DNA of 64,000 nucleotides, from assembly GCF_017301615.1 (NCBI RefSeq), contig NZ_CP059066.1, forward strand, positions 1,719,001-1,783,000. Direction: 5' to 3'. The notes under the pieces are model-generated. The model was not told where the DNA came from and did no database searches. It saw only the letters and a list, made by a program, of their open reading frames with translations. A program made the position numbers and the translations under genes. This DNA is from Koleobacter methoxysyntrophicus (GTDB taxonomy: Bacteria > Bacillota > Thermosediminibacteria > Koleobacterales > Koleobacteraceae). Shown here piece by piece: positions 24,516 to 35,700 of the stretch (position 1 is the stretch's first letter; each line of letters starts with the position of its first letter).

Positions 24516-26336
24516 TTAGTTGTGAGTAAAGGAATTGAGTTCTTTACCATTAACCCTTGCAGGAATATATTTTATTGCTATAAATACCAGAACGATAATC
24601 AGCCAGCCCGTAAAAGTAAAACCGCTTTCACTGAAGGTTAGGTTCACGAATCCACCTACTATTAAAGTAGTTATTAGCATTATCATGGTAGATTTAAGCA
24701 TGTCAATGATTCCCAGTTCCCTGAGCAGCACAGCAAAGGTTGCTATACAGGGGAAATATATAGTCAGGACCGTACTGGCTGTAACCAGCTGTTTGGCCGT
24801 TAAGCCTAATGGTGCCAGCATTCCCATAGCCAGATCTTTACGTAAAAAACCCATTAATAGTGCTGAAATGGCTTTATCCGGCAGGCCGAAAAGCCTGTTT
24901 AAGAATGGACCGATTGTTACAGCTAAAGTATCGAATACACCGAAAACGTACAGCAGGTTAACGGAAAACACGCCCAGCAGCATAAGCGGAACGGCTTCCT
25001 GAAGGAAATTAGATATGCGTATCCACAGTTTTTTAGCCACAATGCCGATTACGGGGGGTCTAAAGGGCGGAATCTCCAGTAACAGGTCAGAACTAAAGCC
25101 GGGCAATAACCTGTTCAACATTAAACCGATAATGATCCAGACTGCACCCAGGATAGAAAAAACATAGCCGATGTATCTGGCGCCGTGAGGACCAAGAAGG
25201 CCTAAAATCATGGCTATCTGAGCCATACACGGTATGGCAATGGCCATTAATGTGCTGGCGATAAACTTCTCGCGGCGGCTTTCCAGGTTGCGGGCAGCAA
25301 GAGCGGCAGGTACATTGCAGCCAAACCCTAAGATCATGGGAATGACAGAAAAACCGTGCAGGCCTACCCTGTGCATTATATTATCTACCAGCACCGACAG
25401 CCTCGGCAAATAGCCCGTATCTTCCAGCAAACCCAGAACGAAATAAAAAGCGATTATATACGGCAGAACCGAAGCAAAAGGGATGAAAATCCCTGTGGTC
25501 AAAAGGCCGAAAGACTGCCCGAAGTCGATCTCTCCGTTAATCAACTGTCCTACAAGGAGGTCATGGAGGAACCCCTCTGAACCGAGAATGGTGCTTAGAC
25601 GTGCTATCAGAGGTCCGTATAAATTATCAAAAAAAGGTTCAGTAACATAGCCGATTAATCCTTCTCCAATTAACCGAATTATCTTAAAAGAGGCGTATAA
25701 AACGAGAAGCAAAATCGGTATACCGGTTACCGGTCTGATGGACATATCATCAAGGGTTTCAAGCCAGGAGTGGTGGCGGTGTTCGATCCTTTGTACATCT
25801 TTTATAATCCTTCCAATTTCTGCCCATCTTTCTTCTCCATCTTTTAAATTTCTGATGACAATATCCCTGTAGTCAAAGTTATCTATTAGGTCCTTTATAC
25901 CATTGCCCTTGATGGCGACGGTGGGAATTACAGGTACCCCCAGATGCCAGCTCAGTTTATCGACATCAATTTCAATGCCTTTATGTTTGGCTTCATCCCA
26001 CAAGTTCAGGGCTACTATAACAGGCACCCTTTTCTCCAGCAGCTGCAAGGTTAGATTCAGATTCCTTTCTAAATTTGTGGCATCAACTACATTGATAATT
26101 AGATCTCCTTCTTTCAACATATCCACTGCAACTTCTTCCGCCTTATTTGTAGGCTCAAGCGTATAGGTGCCGGGCACGTCGATGATTTCGATAACCTGCC
26201 CCTTCCAATTCATTTTGCCTTTAGTATATTCTACAGTAGTCCCTGGATAATTAGAGGATGTTACATTTGTTCCCGTTAACCTTGAAAAAACAACGCTCTT
26301 TCCGACATTTGGATTGCCCATTAAAAGCACTTTCAT
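24516..26336 (-). CDS. feoB: Ferrous iron transporter FeoB
   Basis: A 606-residue inner-membrane Fe2+ transporter. The N-terminal G domain has GNPNVGKS (G1), a Thr-containing switch SNYPGTTVEYTKG, DVPGTY (G3) and NLWDEA, where the usual NMxD is NLWD (G4). A helical linker follows, then about eight membrane segments with the gate repeats (FGCNVPA; LRKDLAMGML). The length is at the short end of the family; the C-terminal cytoplasmic tail is minimal and ends KELNSFTHN. It overlaps feoA by 4 bases and is presumably controlled by the Fur-like boxes. Confidence 0.93.
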   Translation of the reverse strand: MKVLLMGNPNVGKSVVFSRLTGTNVTSSNYPGTTVEYTKGKMNWKGQVIEIIDVPGTYTLEPTNKAEEVAVDMLKEGDLIINVVDATNLERNLNLTLQLLEKRVPVIVALNLWDEAKHKGIEIDVDKLSWHLGVPVIPTVAIKGNGIKDLIDNFDYRDIVIRNLKDGEERWAEIGRIIKDVQRIEHRHHSWLETLDDMSIRPVTGIPILLLVLYASFKIIRLIGEGLIGYVTEPFFDNLYGPLIARLSTILGSEGFLHDLLVGQLINGEIDFGQSFGLLTTGIFIPFASVLPYIIAFYFVLGLLEDTGYLPRLSVLVDNIMHRVGLHGFSVIPMILGFGCNVPAALAARNLESRREKFIASTLMAIAIPCMAQIAMILGLLGPHGARYIGYVFSILGAVWIIIGLMLNRLLPGFSSDLLLEIPPFRPPVIGIVAKKLWIRISNFLQEAVPLMLLGVFSVNLLYVFGVFDTLAVTIGPFLNRLFGLPDKAISALLMGFLRKDLAMGMLAPLGLTAKQLVTASTVLTIYFPCIATFAVLLRELGIIDMLKSTMIMLITTLIVGGFVNLTFSESGFTFTGWLIIVLVFIAIKYIPARVNGKELNSFTHN

Positions 26337-26572
26337 GGTTCATCGACCTCAACAATAATTCTCGATGCCATTCCGCTGCCGATGGCAATTTTATTATTAT
26401 TCACCTGCACTGTTACCGGACCTCCGATGAAGGAATCACTTATTTTGATTATTTCCTTTCCTTTTATGATACCTAAAGAATTCAATTTACTGATAAAACC
26501 CTGTCCACCGTTAAAACCTGCGATTCTAGCCTTTTTACCCCGCTTTAATTGGATCAATGTAAGCTGTCTCAC
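26333..26572 (-). CDS. feoA: FeoA domain protein
   Basis: A 79-residue SH3-like cytosolic protein that associates with FeoB. Typical blocks are LIQLKRGKKARIAGFNGG, KLNSLGIIKGKEI and GPVTVQVNNNKIAIGSGMASRIIV. GTG at 26572 lies five bases after AGGGGGA; the longer frame to 26611 would start inside the proposed Fur box. Its stop overlaps the feoB start. Confidence 0.88.
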   Translation of the reverse strand: MRQLTLIQLKRGKKARIAGFNGGQGFISKLNSLGIIKGKEIIKISDSFIGGPVTVQVNNNKIAIGSGMASRIIVEVDEP

Positions 26573-26601
26573 GGTACTCCCCCTAGTCGGACTATTAAAA
26601 T

Positions 26602-26616
26602 TGAAAATCATTTTCG
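26602..26616 (-). promoter_or_regulatory. Fur-like box 1
   Basis: TGAAAATCATTTTCG matches the 7-1-7 Fur core TGATAATNATTATCA with few changes. It lies 30 bases before feoA. Confidence 0.7.
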
Positions 26617-26635
26617 ATACACGATATAAATTTAC

Positions 26636-26650
26636 TGAAAATTATTCTCA
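26636..26650 (-). promoter_or_regulatory. Fur-like box 2
   Basis: TGAAAATTATTCTCA is a second 7-1-7 match, 34 bases from box 1. Paired boxes before feoAB support iron-dependent repression. Confidence 0.68.
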
Positions 26651-26741
26651 AATACATTTTATCAGAGAAAATCACTAGTGTAAAGTACAATTATAAATAT
26701 AGAGCACCGGGATTAACCACCATTTACTGTTTCAATTTGTC

Positions 26742-27200
26742 TTGAACAGAATAAAAATTGGCGATCCAAGGTATCAAGTTGATAAACTTTTAATAGGGCA
26801 GGAATTCTCTGTATTAATGACGAAATTTCTCCAGCATAAGAAGCTTTTTGAGCTGGGTTCAAAACTAACTGAACTCCTTTCATTAAAGGACGAATATGAC
26901 CATTATGATGAGATAATAAAAGCTTTAAAGGAAATGGTTGATTACACTAAATATCATTTCAAAACTGAAGAAGAGCTAATGAAGAAATACGGTTATGATA
27001 ATGTTGCCCTTGTTGCTCATAAGAAAGAGCATCAACAGTTTATAGATAAAGTGGCGCAGATGGTATCAAAAGACATAGATGCCGACCAGCAGGGATTTCT
27101 GCTTGAGCTAGTAGATTTCATTTGTGAATGGATAGTGAACCATATATTAAAAACAGACAAGCAGTATGAGGAATTTTTCCAATCTTGTGGTTTATCTTGA
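26742..27200 (+). CDS. Bacteriohemerythrin
   Basis: A 152-residue non-heme di-iron oxygen-binding protein. All expected ligands are visible: QHKKLF, HFKTE (HxxxE), HKKEH (HxxxH) and HILKTD (HxxxxD). FSVLMTKFLQHKKLFEL aligns with the usual YSVGVxxIDxQHKKLF, but the tryptophan of the common N-terminus is missing. The start is uncertain: TTG at 26742 keeps the whole domain yet has no good ribosome site, while ATG at 26817 would remove the first strand. It is next to the iron-uptake genes. It probably buffers or senses O2. Confidence 0.8.
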   Translation: MNRIKIGDPRYQVDKLLIGQEFSVLMTKFLQHKKLFELGSKLTELLSLKDEYDHYDEIIKALKEMVDYTKYHFKTEEELMKKYGYDNVALVAHKKEHQQFIDKVAQMVSKDIDADQQGFLLELVDFICEWIVNHILKTDKQYEEFFQSCGLS

Positions 27201-27419
27201 CTCCTTAACTCGGACTATTAAGAAATATATTGAAGGAATTAAATAAAATTGATTTGTTTAGAAATAAAGATTAGAAAGAGGGATAATAGGTAATGAGGGT
27301 TATAAAATAACATAAATAACATATAATCATATTTCAAGTTTCAATTGTAATATGGGAACAAGTAAAGTAATTGGGAACAAGTAAAGTAATATAGTTAAAT
27401 ATTAAAGGAGATGAGATTT

Positions 27420-27644
27420 GTGTTTGAAACCGGATTAAAGTTATTATTTAGCACTTTTTCACAATTAATTTTTGTTGTTTTGGCTTACGAATATTATGTT
27501 GTCTATAAACTTAAGCTTTTAGGTCAAGCCAACTTAGAACCCTTAAGAAACGTTAACCCTTTAATTTGGTACATAATTATAGCTGAATTACTAATATCGC
27601 TAACCTTGCTGGGTTATGGATGGAGTCGGAGAAAAAACATTTAA
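27420..27644 (+). CDS. Small two-helix membrane protein
   Basis: A 74-residue protein with two hydrophobic segments (about 5-30 and 48-66) and a positively charged C-terminus, GWSRRKNI. GTG at 27420 is preferred because the ATG at 27411 nearly touches AAAGGAG. It has its own terminator. I do not recognise a family; holin-like or anchor roles are possible but unsupported. It lies immediately before the BREX island. Confidence 0.6.
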   Translation: MFETGLKLLFSTFSQLIFVVLAYEYYVVYKLKLLGQANLEPLRNVNPLIWYIIIAELLISLTLLGYGWSRRKNI

Positions 27645-27655
27645 CGTTCATTTAA

Positions 27656-27690
27656 AACGCCACACGGGAAAGCCTCGTATGGCGTTCTAT
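27656..27690 (+). terminator. Hairpin terminator before the BREX island
   Basis: AACGCCACACG and CGTATGGCGTT form a stem with one mismatch (27656-27686). The T-run is weak. Confidence 0.6.
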
Positions 27691-27746
27691 TATGTTTTTC
27701 CCGACTTTGACACTTCATCAGCTAACGTCACTTATCCCTTTTTTAC

Positions 27747-27880
27747 TTGAAATAAATTTGAAAAATGAAATTAACATTTTTCAAATTGAAATAAAATGAA
27801 ACAAAGTTGAAATAATAAAACCATTTCTCTTATTTATTTAACAAAAATTTCTATATCACTGTACAAAAAAATGATATAAT
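27747..27880 (+). promoter_or_regulatory. Putative BREX promoter region with palindrome and direct repeats
   Basis: A 13-base inverted repeat (27755-27767 with 27775-27787, arms AATTTGAAAAATG) overlaps three copies of TTGAAATAA (27747, 27786, 27807). A TATAAT -10 is at 27875-27880. The arrangement looks like an operator for a dimeric regulator. No BrxR-type regulator gene is present nearby. Confidence 0.5.
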
Positions 27881-27928
27881 ATAATTAACATGAAAAGTGG
27901 ACCGATAAACGGGGTGATATGGAATAAT

Positions 27929-28525
27929 ATGGAAAAATATAAGTCAACAATTAAATCAATGGCGTTTTTATTTTTGGAACTGAAAAAGGCTTCAGGCCTT
28001 TATTTGCAAGGATTAAAAGCAGATGAAATAAAGAAAAAGGCATTGGAAGAAAATATTTTTTTGTTGGATACAGAGAACAGAATTAAAGAAATTGCTTCAA
28101 CAGTCCTGAAAAGAATTGAAGTATTGGATGAATTTTTACTCCGTAAACTTACAAATGGAAATTTAGAAACGAGCAAACAGATAGCCCTATATGCAATATT
28201 AAAAACAGATAGGCTGTTTTTCGAATTTATGCAGGAAGTTTATCGAGAAAAATATTTGCTTGGAGATTACATAATAACCGATAGAGATTTCAATACATTT
28301 TTTCAAAGAAAATCGGAGCAGAGCGAGCAGGTTGCTTCGTGGAAAGATTACACTTTATATAAATTGAAGCAGGTATATAAAAGGGTCCTTCTTCAAGCGG
28401 GGTTTGTTAAAAAAAATAAAAAAAACATACAAATTGTAAGACCCCTCATGGAAGAAGATGTAGTAGAACATTTAAAAAGCAAGGGAGATCAAATCTATTT
28501 ACAAGCGATGTTGGGAGAGATATAG
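27929..28525 (+). CDS. brxA: BREX protein BrxA (DUF1819)
   Basis: A 198-residue basic helical protein. By sequence (KSMAFLFLELKKASGLYLQG, then TLYKLKQVYKRVLLQAGF) and position it is BrxA, a small DNA-binding helix-turn-helix protein at the head of type 1 BREX operons. ATG at 27929 lies 11 bases after GGGGTGA; an ATG at 27890 would be almost on the transcription start. Its stop abuts the brxB ATG. Confidence 0.85.
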   Translation: MEKYKSTIKSMAFLFLELKKASGLYLQGLKADEIKKKALEENIFLLDTENRIKEIASTVLKRIEVLDEFLLRKLTNGNLETSKQIALYAILKTDRLFFEFMQEVYREKYLLGDYIITDRDFNTFFQRKSEQSEQVASWKDYTLYKLKQVYKRVLLQAGFVKKNKKNIQIVRPLMEEDVVEHLKSKGDQIYLQAMLGEI

Positions 28526-29107
28526 ATGAAAACAATATATGAAAGACTAGATGAAATTCTTCCTAAAATCATAGATAAGAGGTTCAGAGAGAATAAAGGT
28601 TTAGGTAATGAGGTAGGATTTTATATCTTTGATTATGACCCAAAGGATGAGATGCTTGTAAGAGAGCATATAGCATTTTTAAAGCAGAAAGTGAACACTG
28701 ATAGTTCAGAGATTAGAATCAAGGAATTTGATTTATATGAAATAGTGCTGGGAATATTGGAAAACAAGGGATATTTGGAAAAAGTCTTTGCAATGGAGGA
28801 AAAAAAGGGAACAGAAGCAATCTTAAAACCAATCAAGAATACGTTGAGGCTTACTCAAAAAAATGATCTAGTTGTTGAGTATATCAGGCAGAGGGTCGAA
28901 CAAAATGATATTGTGTTTTTAACGGGAGTAGGGAAGGTATGGCCTATCATTCGCTCCCACACAATTTTAAATGCTTTGCATTCCATAATCGACCATGTGC
29001 CTTTAGTGATGTTTTATCCCGGCACCTATTCAGGTCAGGACCTGAATCTGTTTGATGAGATTATGGACCAAAACTATTACAGAGCATTTAAACTTATTCC
29101 GAGATAA
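28526..29107 (+). CDS. brxB: BREX protein BrxB (DUF1788)
   Basis: A 193-residue protein. Signature blocks are ERLDEILPKI, GVGKVWPIIRSHTILNALH and PLVMFYPGTYSGQDLNLF, typical of BrxB (DUF1788). Its role in the BREX complex is not defined biochemically, but it is required in studied type 1 systems. Its ATG directly follows the brxA stop (TAG-ATG), implying coupled translation. Confidence 0.9.
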   Translation: MKTIYERLDEILPKIIDKRFRENKGLGNEVGFYIFDYDPKDEMLVREHIAFLKQKVNTDSSEIRIKEFDLYEIVLGILENKGYLEKVFAMEEKKGTEAILKPIKNTLRLTQKNDLVVEYIRQRVEQNDIVFLTGVGKVWPIIRSHTILNALHSIIDHVPLVMFYPGTYSGQDLNLFDEIMDQNYYRAFKLIPR

Positions 29108-29126
29108 AAGGAAGGTGAAAAGTGCG

Positions 29127-32100
29127 GTGGAACTTAGAAAACTTTTTTATAAAAATATTGAGAGAGAGATCAAAGGGGTTATAAAGATTGGGCAGGATGA
29201 TGATGCCAATGTCTATCAAGAGTTAGAAGAATACATAGTAACAAGGGAGTTGGCCAGGCATTTCAGCACCTTTTTCGAAGCCTACAAAAAAAGCATTAAC
29301 AATTATACAGACAAGATGGGAGTTTGGATTTCCGGTTTCTTCGGAAGCGGCAAATCCCACTTCTTAAAGATATTATCTTATTTGCTTGCGAACAAAGAAG
29401 TAAGGGGCAAAAAGGCCGTATCCTATTTTGATGATAAAATCAGCGATCCTATGGTCCTTGCCGATATGAAGATGGCGGGAGAGACAAAAGCAGACGTCAT
29501 TTTATTCAATATAGAGTCAAAATCAGACTCCGATTCCAAAGCCAATAAAGAATCTATTGTAAAAGTATTCAACAAAGTATTCGATGAAATGCAGGGTTTT
29601 TGCGGCTCGCTGCCCTGGCTTGCAGAATCGGAAGGGCAGATGGTAAAAGAGGGTACATACGAGGCATTCAAAAAAAGGTTTGAAGAATTATCAGGGACCA
29701 AATGGGAGGATGCAAGGGAAGATTTTTATTTTGAAGAAGACAATATCGTAAAAGCGCTGGCTGATACTACCAAAATGAGTATTGATGCGGCGCGGCACTG
29801 GTACAACAAAGCGGAAGAAAACTATTCTTTAAGTGTTGAAAAGTTTGCCAAAAAGGTAAAAGAATACATCGAATCAAAAGGCGGAGATCACCATGTTATT
29901 TTCCTGGTGGATGAGATGGGGCAGTACATTGGTGATGACACCGGTCTAATGTTAAACCTTCAAACAGTTGTTGAAGATTTAGGGACCTACTGTGGGGGAA
30001 AAGCATGGGTTATCGTAACTTCCCAGCAGGATATTGACTCTATTACAAGGGTGAAGGGAAATGACTTTTCAAAGATTCAGGGCAGATTCAATACAAGACT
30101 GAGTCTTTCCAGCGCCAATGTGGATGAAGTGATCAAAAAACGTATTCTGCTTAAAAATGATGTTGCAAAAGACACACTGAAACTTCTTTATGCCGAAAAA
30201 GAAGCAATTTTAAAAAATCTCATTACATTCTCGGCAGATACGGCTGAAATGAAGACTTATAAGTCAGCAGACGATTTCATAGAAGTATATCCCTTTATTC
30301 CTTATCAATTCAATTTACTACAGTCTGTATTTACGGCAATAAGAACACACGGTGCCAGCGGCAAGCACCTTTCAGAAGGGGAGAGGTCCCTTTTAAGTGC
30401 TTTCCAGGAAGCGGCAATTCGTTATGCCGACCATGAGGTTGGAACTTTAATACCTTTTTCGGCTTTTTATGAAACAATCGAAACCTTTCTTGACCATAAC
30501 ATCCGCACAGTAATTCTTCATGCACAGGACAACGATAGGCTTACAGATAAGGATGTGGAAGTGCTTAAAGTCTTATTCTTGATTAAATGGGTAAAAGAAA
30601 TGCCCGCCAATTTGGAAAATATCGCAACCCTGATGGTGCGTCATATAGATGACGATAAGATTGAATTGAAAAAAGAAATGGAAGAGTCTCTGAAAAGACT
30701 CTTGAAAGAGACCTTGATCCAAAAGAACGGCGATGAATATATTTTCCTGACCTACGAAGAGCAGGAGGTCAATAGGGAGATTCAGCATATACCGGTAGAT
30801 ATTGGTGAAATCGTTCTAAAAATCGGGGAAGAGATATTTAACGGAATTTATGGCGAAAAGAAATTTAGATACAACGCCAGGTACTACTTTGACTTTAACA
30901 AAATAATTGACGACAGGTTGCTTTCATCACCAAAAAGCGAAATTGGCGTAAAAATTATTACCCCCTACTTTGATACGGGGGTAGAATTGACGGATTACGA
31001 GTTAAAAATGATGTCGGCAAGGGAAAACAATTTGATTATAAAACTTCCTTCCGATACCACCATATTGGAAGAAATGGGAAATATCTTAAAAATTCAAACA
31101 TACCTTTTAAGAAAAGGAGGAACTTCTTCTACAGAGGTTATTGAGGAGATAAAAATTAGAAAGTCAAAGGAAGTCGCTGAAAGAAAAGAGAGGGTAAAAA
31201 CCCTCCTTGTGGAGGCATTAAAAGAAGCGGAATTTTATGTAAACATGCAGAAACTAGATATCAAGTCAAAGAACCCTGTGGAAAGAATCAACAGCGGATT
31301 AAAGGTATTGATTGACAGTATTTACAACAAATTAAACTACATTACCCATTTTATTGAAAGCACAAAAGATTTGCATGACCTTTTGCTGGAAAATGATATA
31401 CAGTTGAAATTAACAGGCGATGAAGATGAAGAAGTTCCCAACAAATTAGCATTGGAAGAAGTCAATCACTATATTGAAAGAAATACACAAAGGCATATAC
31501 CTATGACATTAAAATCTATCATTACATTCTATTCCGGCACGCCCTATGGCTGGAAAGAGCTGGACATCACCGGATTAGTCGTAAGACTGTTTAAATCCCA
31601 GGAAATCAGACTCCAGCTTGGGAGTGACTACCTAAATACTTCGGATAAAAATGTTATTCAGTATATGACCAAACGGGATTATGTTGACAGGCTAATCGTA
31701 AAAAAAAGGACGAAAACACCTGAAAAATACATTAACAATGCAAAGAAATTGGTCAGAGAAGTATTTGGCTACACGGCCGTACCAGGTGATGAAGACGGCC
31801 TGATGAACAAATTCAGAGAATTATCAAAAGAAGAGTTGTCGGAAATTAACAGGCTGTTAGTTTATTATGAAAACTCCAATTATCCGGGGAAGGAAGTACT
31901 GGAAAATGGCAGGGAATTGTTTGAGGAAATTTTAAAAATTCATGATGCAGTGGAATTCTATGAAAAACTGTACGAACTGAAAGACCAACTTTTAGACTAT
32001 GAAGAAGACGTTTTTGATGTAAAAAAATTCTTCAACAATCAAAAGGGACAGTTTGACAAGGCGTTAAAGCAATTAAATATTTATGAGAAAAACAAAACAT

Positions 32101-32690
32101 ATGTGTTGGACAGTGAAACAATTAAAATCGTGCAGGAAATAGAAGAAATTATCAAATCGCCAAAGCCCTATTCGCAGATATCAAAACTTCCGCATCTGAT
32201 AGATGAATTTAGGAGCAGGTTTGCGAAGTTGCTGGAAGAAGAATGCAGGCCTATTCGGAATGTCATTGAAAGTGATTACCAGAAGGTTAAGGATGAACTT
32301 AACCTCTATGATTTTAAAAATGAGTTGTATCCAAAATTCGAAGCAAAATTTAAAGACCTGTTGAACCGGTTGGATTCTGCAAACAACTTTTATGAAGCTA
32401 TTGCCATGAAAGAAGAGTCAGACAGGCTGAAAATGCGTTTTTTTGAAGAAATAGAGAAGAAAAAAAGGGAATTGAAATTAAAGGAACAGGGCAGAGCTCA
32501 ACCAACAACAATTAGTGATGCGGATACCCCGGAGTATAGACCCAGAAAGGTTGTTAACATCAGCATAGCCAACATTCTCCACGGTGCCAAGACGATAGAG
32601 ACCGAAGATGATATAGAAGAACTTCTGGAATATATAAGACAGCAGTTGAAAAAAGAACTGAAAGAAAATACCGTGCTGAAACTAGTTTAG
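29127..32690 (+). CDS. brxC: BREX protein BrxC, P-loop ATPase
   Basis: A 1187-residue ATPase (DUF499-like), the large NTPase of BREX. Walker [13 protein letters not shown] is at about residue 73; a Walker B-like [11 protein letters not shown] is near 255; the sensor-like VIVTSQQDI is near 300. The C-terminal half is helical with coiled-coil stretches (about 880-1140). GTG at 29127, after AAAGGAAGG, gives the family start ([19 protein letters not shown]). A longer frame from 29052 would overlap brxB by 56 bases. It powers the phage-exclusion or methylation complex. Confidence 0.9.
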   Translation: MELRKLFYKNIEREIKGVIKIGQDDDANVYQELEEYIVTRELARHFSTFFEAYKKSINNYTDKMGVWISGFFGSGKSHFLKILSYLLANKEVRGKKAVSYFDDKISDPMVLADMKMAGETKADVILFNIESKSDSDSKANKESIVKVFNKVFDEMQGFCGSLPWLAESEGQMVKEGTYEAFKKRFEELSGTKWEDAREDFYFEEDNIVKALADTTKMSIDAARHWYNKAEENYSLSVEKFAKKVKEYIESKGGDHHVIFLVDEMGQYIGDDTGLMLNLQTVVEDLGTYCGGKAWVIVTSQQDIDSITRVKGNDFSKIQGRFNTRLSLSSANVDEVIKKRILLKNDVAKDTLKLLYAEKEAILKNLITFSADTAEMKTYKSADDFIEVYPFIPYQFNLLQSVFTAIRTHGASGKHLSEGERSLLSAFQEAAIRYADHEVGTLIPFSAFYETIETFLDHNIRTVILHAQDNDRLTDKDVEVLKVLFLIKWVKEMPANLENIATLMVRHIDDDKIELKKEMEESLKRLLKETLIQKNGDEYIFLTYEEQEVNREIQHIPVDIGEIVLKIGEEIFNGIYGEKKFRYNARYYFDFNKIIDDRLLSSPKSEIGVKIITPYFDTGVELTDYELKMMSARENNLIIKLPSDTTILEEMGNILKIQTYLLRKGGTSSTEVIEEIKIRKSKEVAERKERVKTLLVEALKEAEFYVNMQKLDIKSKNPVERINSGLKVLIDSIYNKLNYITHFIESTKDLHDLLLENDIQLKLTGDEDEEVPNKLALEEVNHYIERNTQRHIPMTLKSIITFYSGTPYGWKELDITGLVVRLFKSQEIRLQLGSDYLNTSDKNVIQYMTKRDYVDRLIVKKRTKTPEKYINNAKKLVREVFGYTAVPGDEDGLMNKFRELSKEELSEINRLLVYYENSNYPGKEVLENGRELFEEILKIHDAVEFYEKLYELKDQLLDYEEDVFDVKKFFNNQKGQFDKALKQLNIYEKNKTYVLDSETIKIVQEIEEIIKSPKPYSQISKLPHLIDEFRSRFAKLLEEECRPIRNVIESDYQKVKDELNLYDFKNELYPKFEAKFKDLLNRLDSANNFYEAIAMKEESDRLKMRFFEEIEKKKRELKLKEQGRAQPTTISDADTPEYRPRKVVNISIANILHGAKTIETEDDIEELLEYIRQQLKKELKENTVLKLV

Positions 32691-32710
32691 CAATTTGGGG
32701 AGGGGATTTA

Positions 32711-35700
32711 GTGAACAAGACGGCCATCAAAAACTTTGCCGTAAGGGCAAGAAGAAAACTGATCGAAGAAGTGACCCAAAAAGCCTATAAAATCGGAATA
32801 ACAAAGGACAGGATCTATGATATAGAAACCTTTGATGGCGGTTTTAAAGTCAAAGGCAGAGAAAACGGGAGGCCATTTAAGAAGTATGAAATTAAGCAGA
32901 GAGAAAAGTTGATTGAGAAGATAAGAGAAAAAGGCTTTGAACAGGTGATGGAAGAAGTCGCCTACACATGGTTTAACCGCTTTATTGCCCTAAGATTTAT
33001 GGAAGTGAACGACTATCTTCCCACAGGGGTGAGGGTTTTATCTTCTGTTGACAAGAAAAAGAAAGAACCTGACATAATCAGAGAAGCATTAAATGTGGAT
33101 TTGGATATAGACAGAGAAATCGTCTACAGACTGCAGGACAACCATGATACAGAAGATTTACATGATACAGAAGATTTACATGATACAGAAGATTTATATA
33201 AATATCTGCTTATTAAACAGTGCAATCAGTTAAGTGAAATAATGCCAGCCGTGTTTGAAGGAATAGCCGATTATACAGAACTTCTTCTCCCGGACAATCT
33301 GTTATCGGAAGGGTCTGTTATAAGGGATTTAGTTGAAAGCATTGAAGAATACGACTGGAAAATAGAGTTAGATGAAGAAGAAAAGGAATTGGAAGAAGAA
33401 AAGGGAGAGCACGGTATAGAAATAATTGGATGGCTGTATCAGTACTATATTTCTGAAAAGAAAGACGAAGTGTTTGCAGGACTTAAAAAGAATAAAAAGA
33501 TTACCAAGGAGAATGTTCCAGCCGCCACCCAACTTTTCACACCAAAGTGGATAGTAAAGTACATGGTGGAAAACTCTTTGGGAAGACTGTGGTTGGAATC
33601 TCATTCGGATGAAGAACTAAAGGTAAAATGGAAGTATTATCTGGAAGAAGCAGAGCAGGAGCCTGAAGTTAAAAAACAACTGGGAGAACTGAAGGATCCT
33701 AACTTAAGTCCTGAAGATATAAAGGTATTGGACCCTGCTATGGGAAGCGGTCATATCCTGGTTTATGCCTTTGATGTACTATATGATATTTATTTAAGTG
33801 CGGGATATTCAGAAAGGGAAATACCAACACTTATTTTAGAAAAAAACCTGTATGGCCTTGATATTGACGACAGGGCAGGCCAGTTGGCAGCCTTCGCCCT
33901 TCTCATGAAAGCAAGAAGCAAAAACAGAAGGATATTCAGGCATAGACCAAAGTTGAATTTATGTTCCATACAGGAAAGCAACGGCATACCCAAGGAAGCA
34001 GTAGATTATTTGGTAAAAGAAGATGATAATTTAGGAAAGGATGTTAAGTATTTAGTAGAGGTATTCCATGATGCGAAGGAATATGGGTCAATTCTGAATG
34101 TAAAGGAAGTTGACTTTGATACTTTGGAAAAAATGGTAGAAGATATAAGAAATAGCGGTGCAGGGAATATATTTGAACGCCAGTATAGAGAAATTATGTT
34201 AAAAGAGTTACCACTTGACCAGTTCGAGAAAGTGTATACGCTGGGGCCGTATAAGGAAGTTCTTTTAGAGAAGTTGCCACCGTTAATTCAGCAAGGAAGG
34301 ATTATGAGCCAGAAGTATGATGTGGTGTGTACTAATCCGCCTTATATGAGACAAGGAAACATGACAAACAAACTTATTGTTTTTATTGAAGATAAATTTC
34401 AAGATTCTAAAGGAGATTTATATTCAGTCTTTATTGATATGTGTATAAGATATTGTAGGAATTATATGTATATTTCAATGATAACACAACAATCATGGAT
34501 GTTTGTAGCTTCATATGAAAATTTAAGAAACTACATTCTTAATAATAGTACAATATATTCATTAATACATTTAGGAGCGAGAGCATTTGAAGAAATTAGT
34601 GGAGAAGTAGTTCAAGCAACTACATTCATTATAAGAAAAATTTTAAATAAAGATTATAGAGGAATATATTATAAGTTAGATGATGTAAAGAATGCAAAAG
34701 AAAAAGAATTACAATTTTTATCAAATGTTAACAGAAAATATATAATTAAAACTTCAGATTATGAAATAATTCCCCGAAAACCAATTGCATATTGGGTTAG
34801 TAAAAAATTATTAAAATCATTTAGCAATAGTATAGATATTTATAATATTATAGATGATATTGGTTCAGGAAATAAAACCGCCAATAATGAAAAGTATTTG
34901 AGATATATATGGGAAATAGAAAAAAACAAATTGAATAGCAAATGGATTTTGTATGCTAAAGGTGGAGTATATAGAAAATGGTATGGAAATCTTGAAAATG
35001 TTGTTGACTGGTCGAATGAAGCAAAATACTTTTATAAGAATAATAAAACATCAAATTTACTTAATGAAAGATTTTGGTTTAAAAAAGGTATTACTTATAC
35101 TGATTTAACATCAAAAGATTTTAATGGGAGATTTTTACCAGATTATGCATTGTTTGATATGTCAGGACCATCAATAATAGTTGAAGATGAAGTAAGGAGA
35201 AACTATTTGCTTGGATTTTATAATTCTATTGTTGCTTCAAATTTTTTAAGGCTATTAAATTCGAGTTTTCATGTAAAATTGAATGATTTAATAAGAGTTC
35301 CTGTAATTTATAAAGAAGAAGAAAAAAAAGTTTTATCGAGAATTAATAATGTTGTAAAAATTAATATTATTATCTCTAAAACCGATTGGGACTCCTTTGA
35401 AACCTCATGGGATTTCAAAAGGCATCCTCTATTAACTCACAAAGGCAATGCTACCACGATAGGAGAAGCCTTTAACAACTGGGCTAACTTTGCAGAAAAA
35501 CAGTTCAATCAACTTAAAGCAAATGAAGAAGAATTGAATCGCATTTTCATTGAGATCTACGGATTACAAGATGAACTTACCCCGGAAGTTCCCGACGAAG
35601 ACATTACAATACGAAAAGCAGACAGAGAACGTGATATCAAATCCTTTATTTCCTATGCGGTAGGCTGTATGTTCGGCCGTTATTCTCTGGATGAAGAAGG

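Noticed and set aside
29052-29126. Longer N-terminus for brxC
   Set aside because: It would overlap brxB by 56 bases, and the family start matches GTG 29127 behind a good ribosome site.
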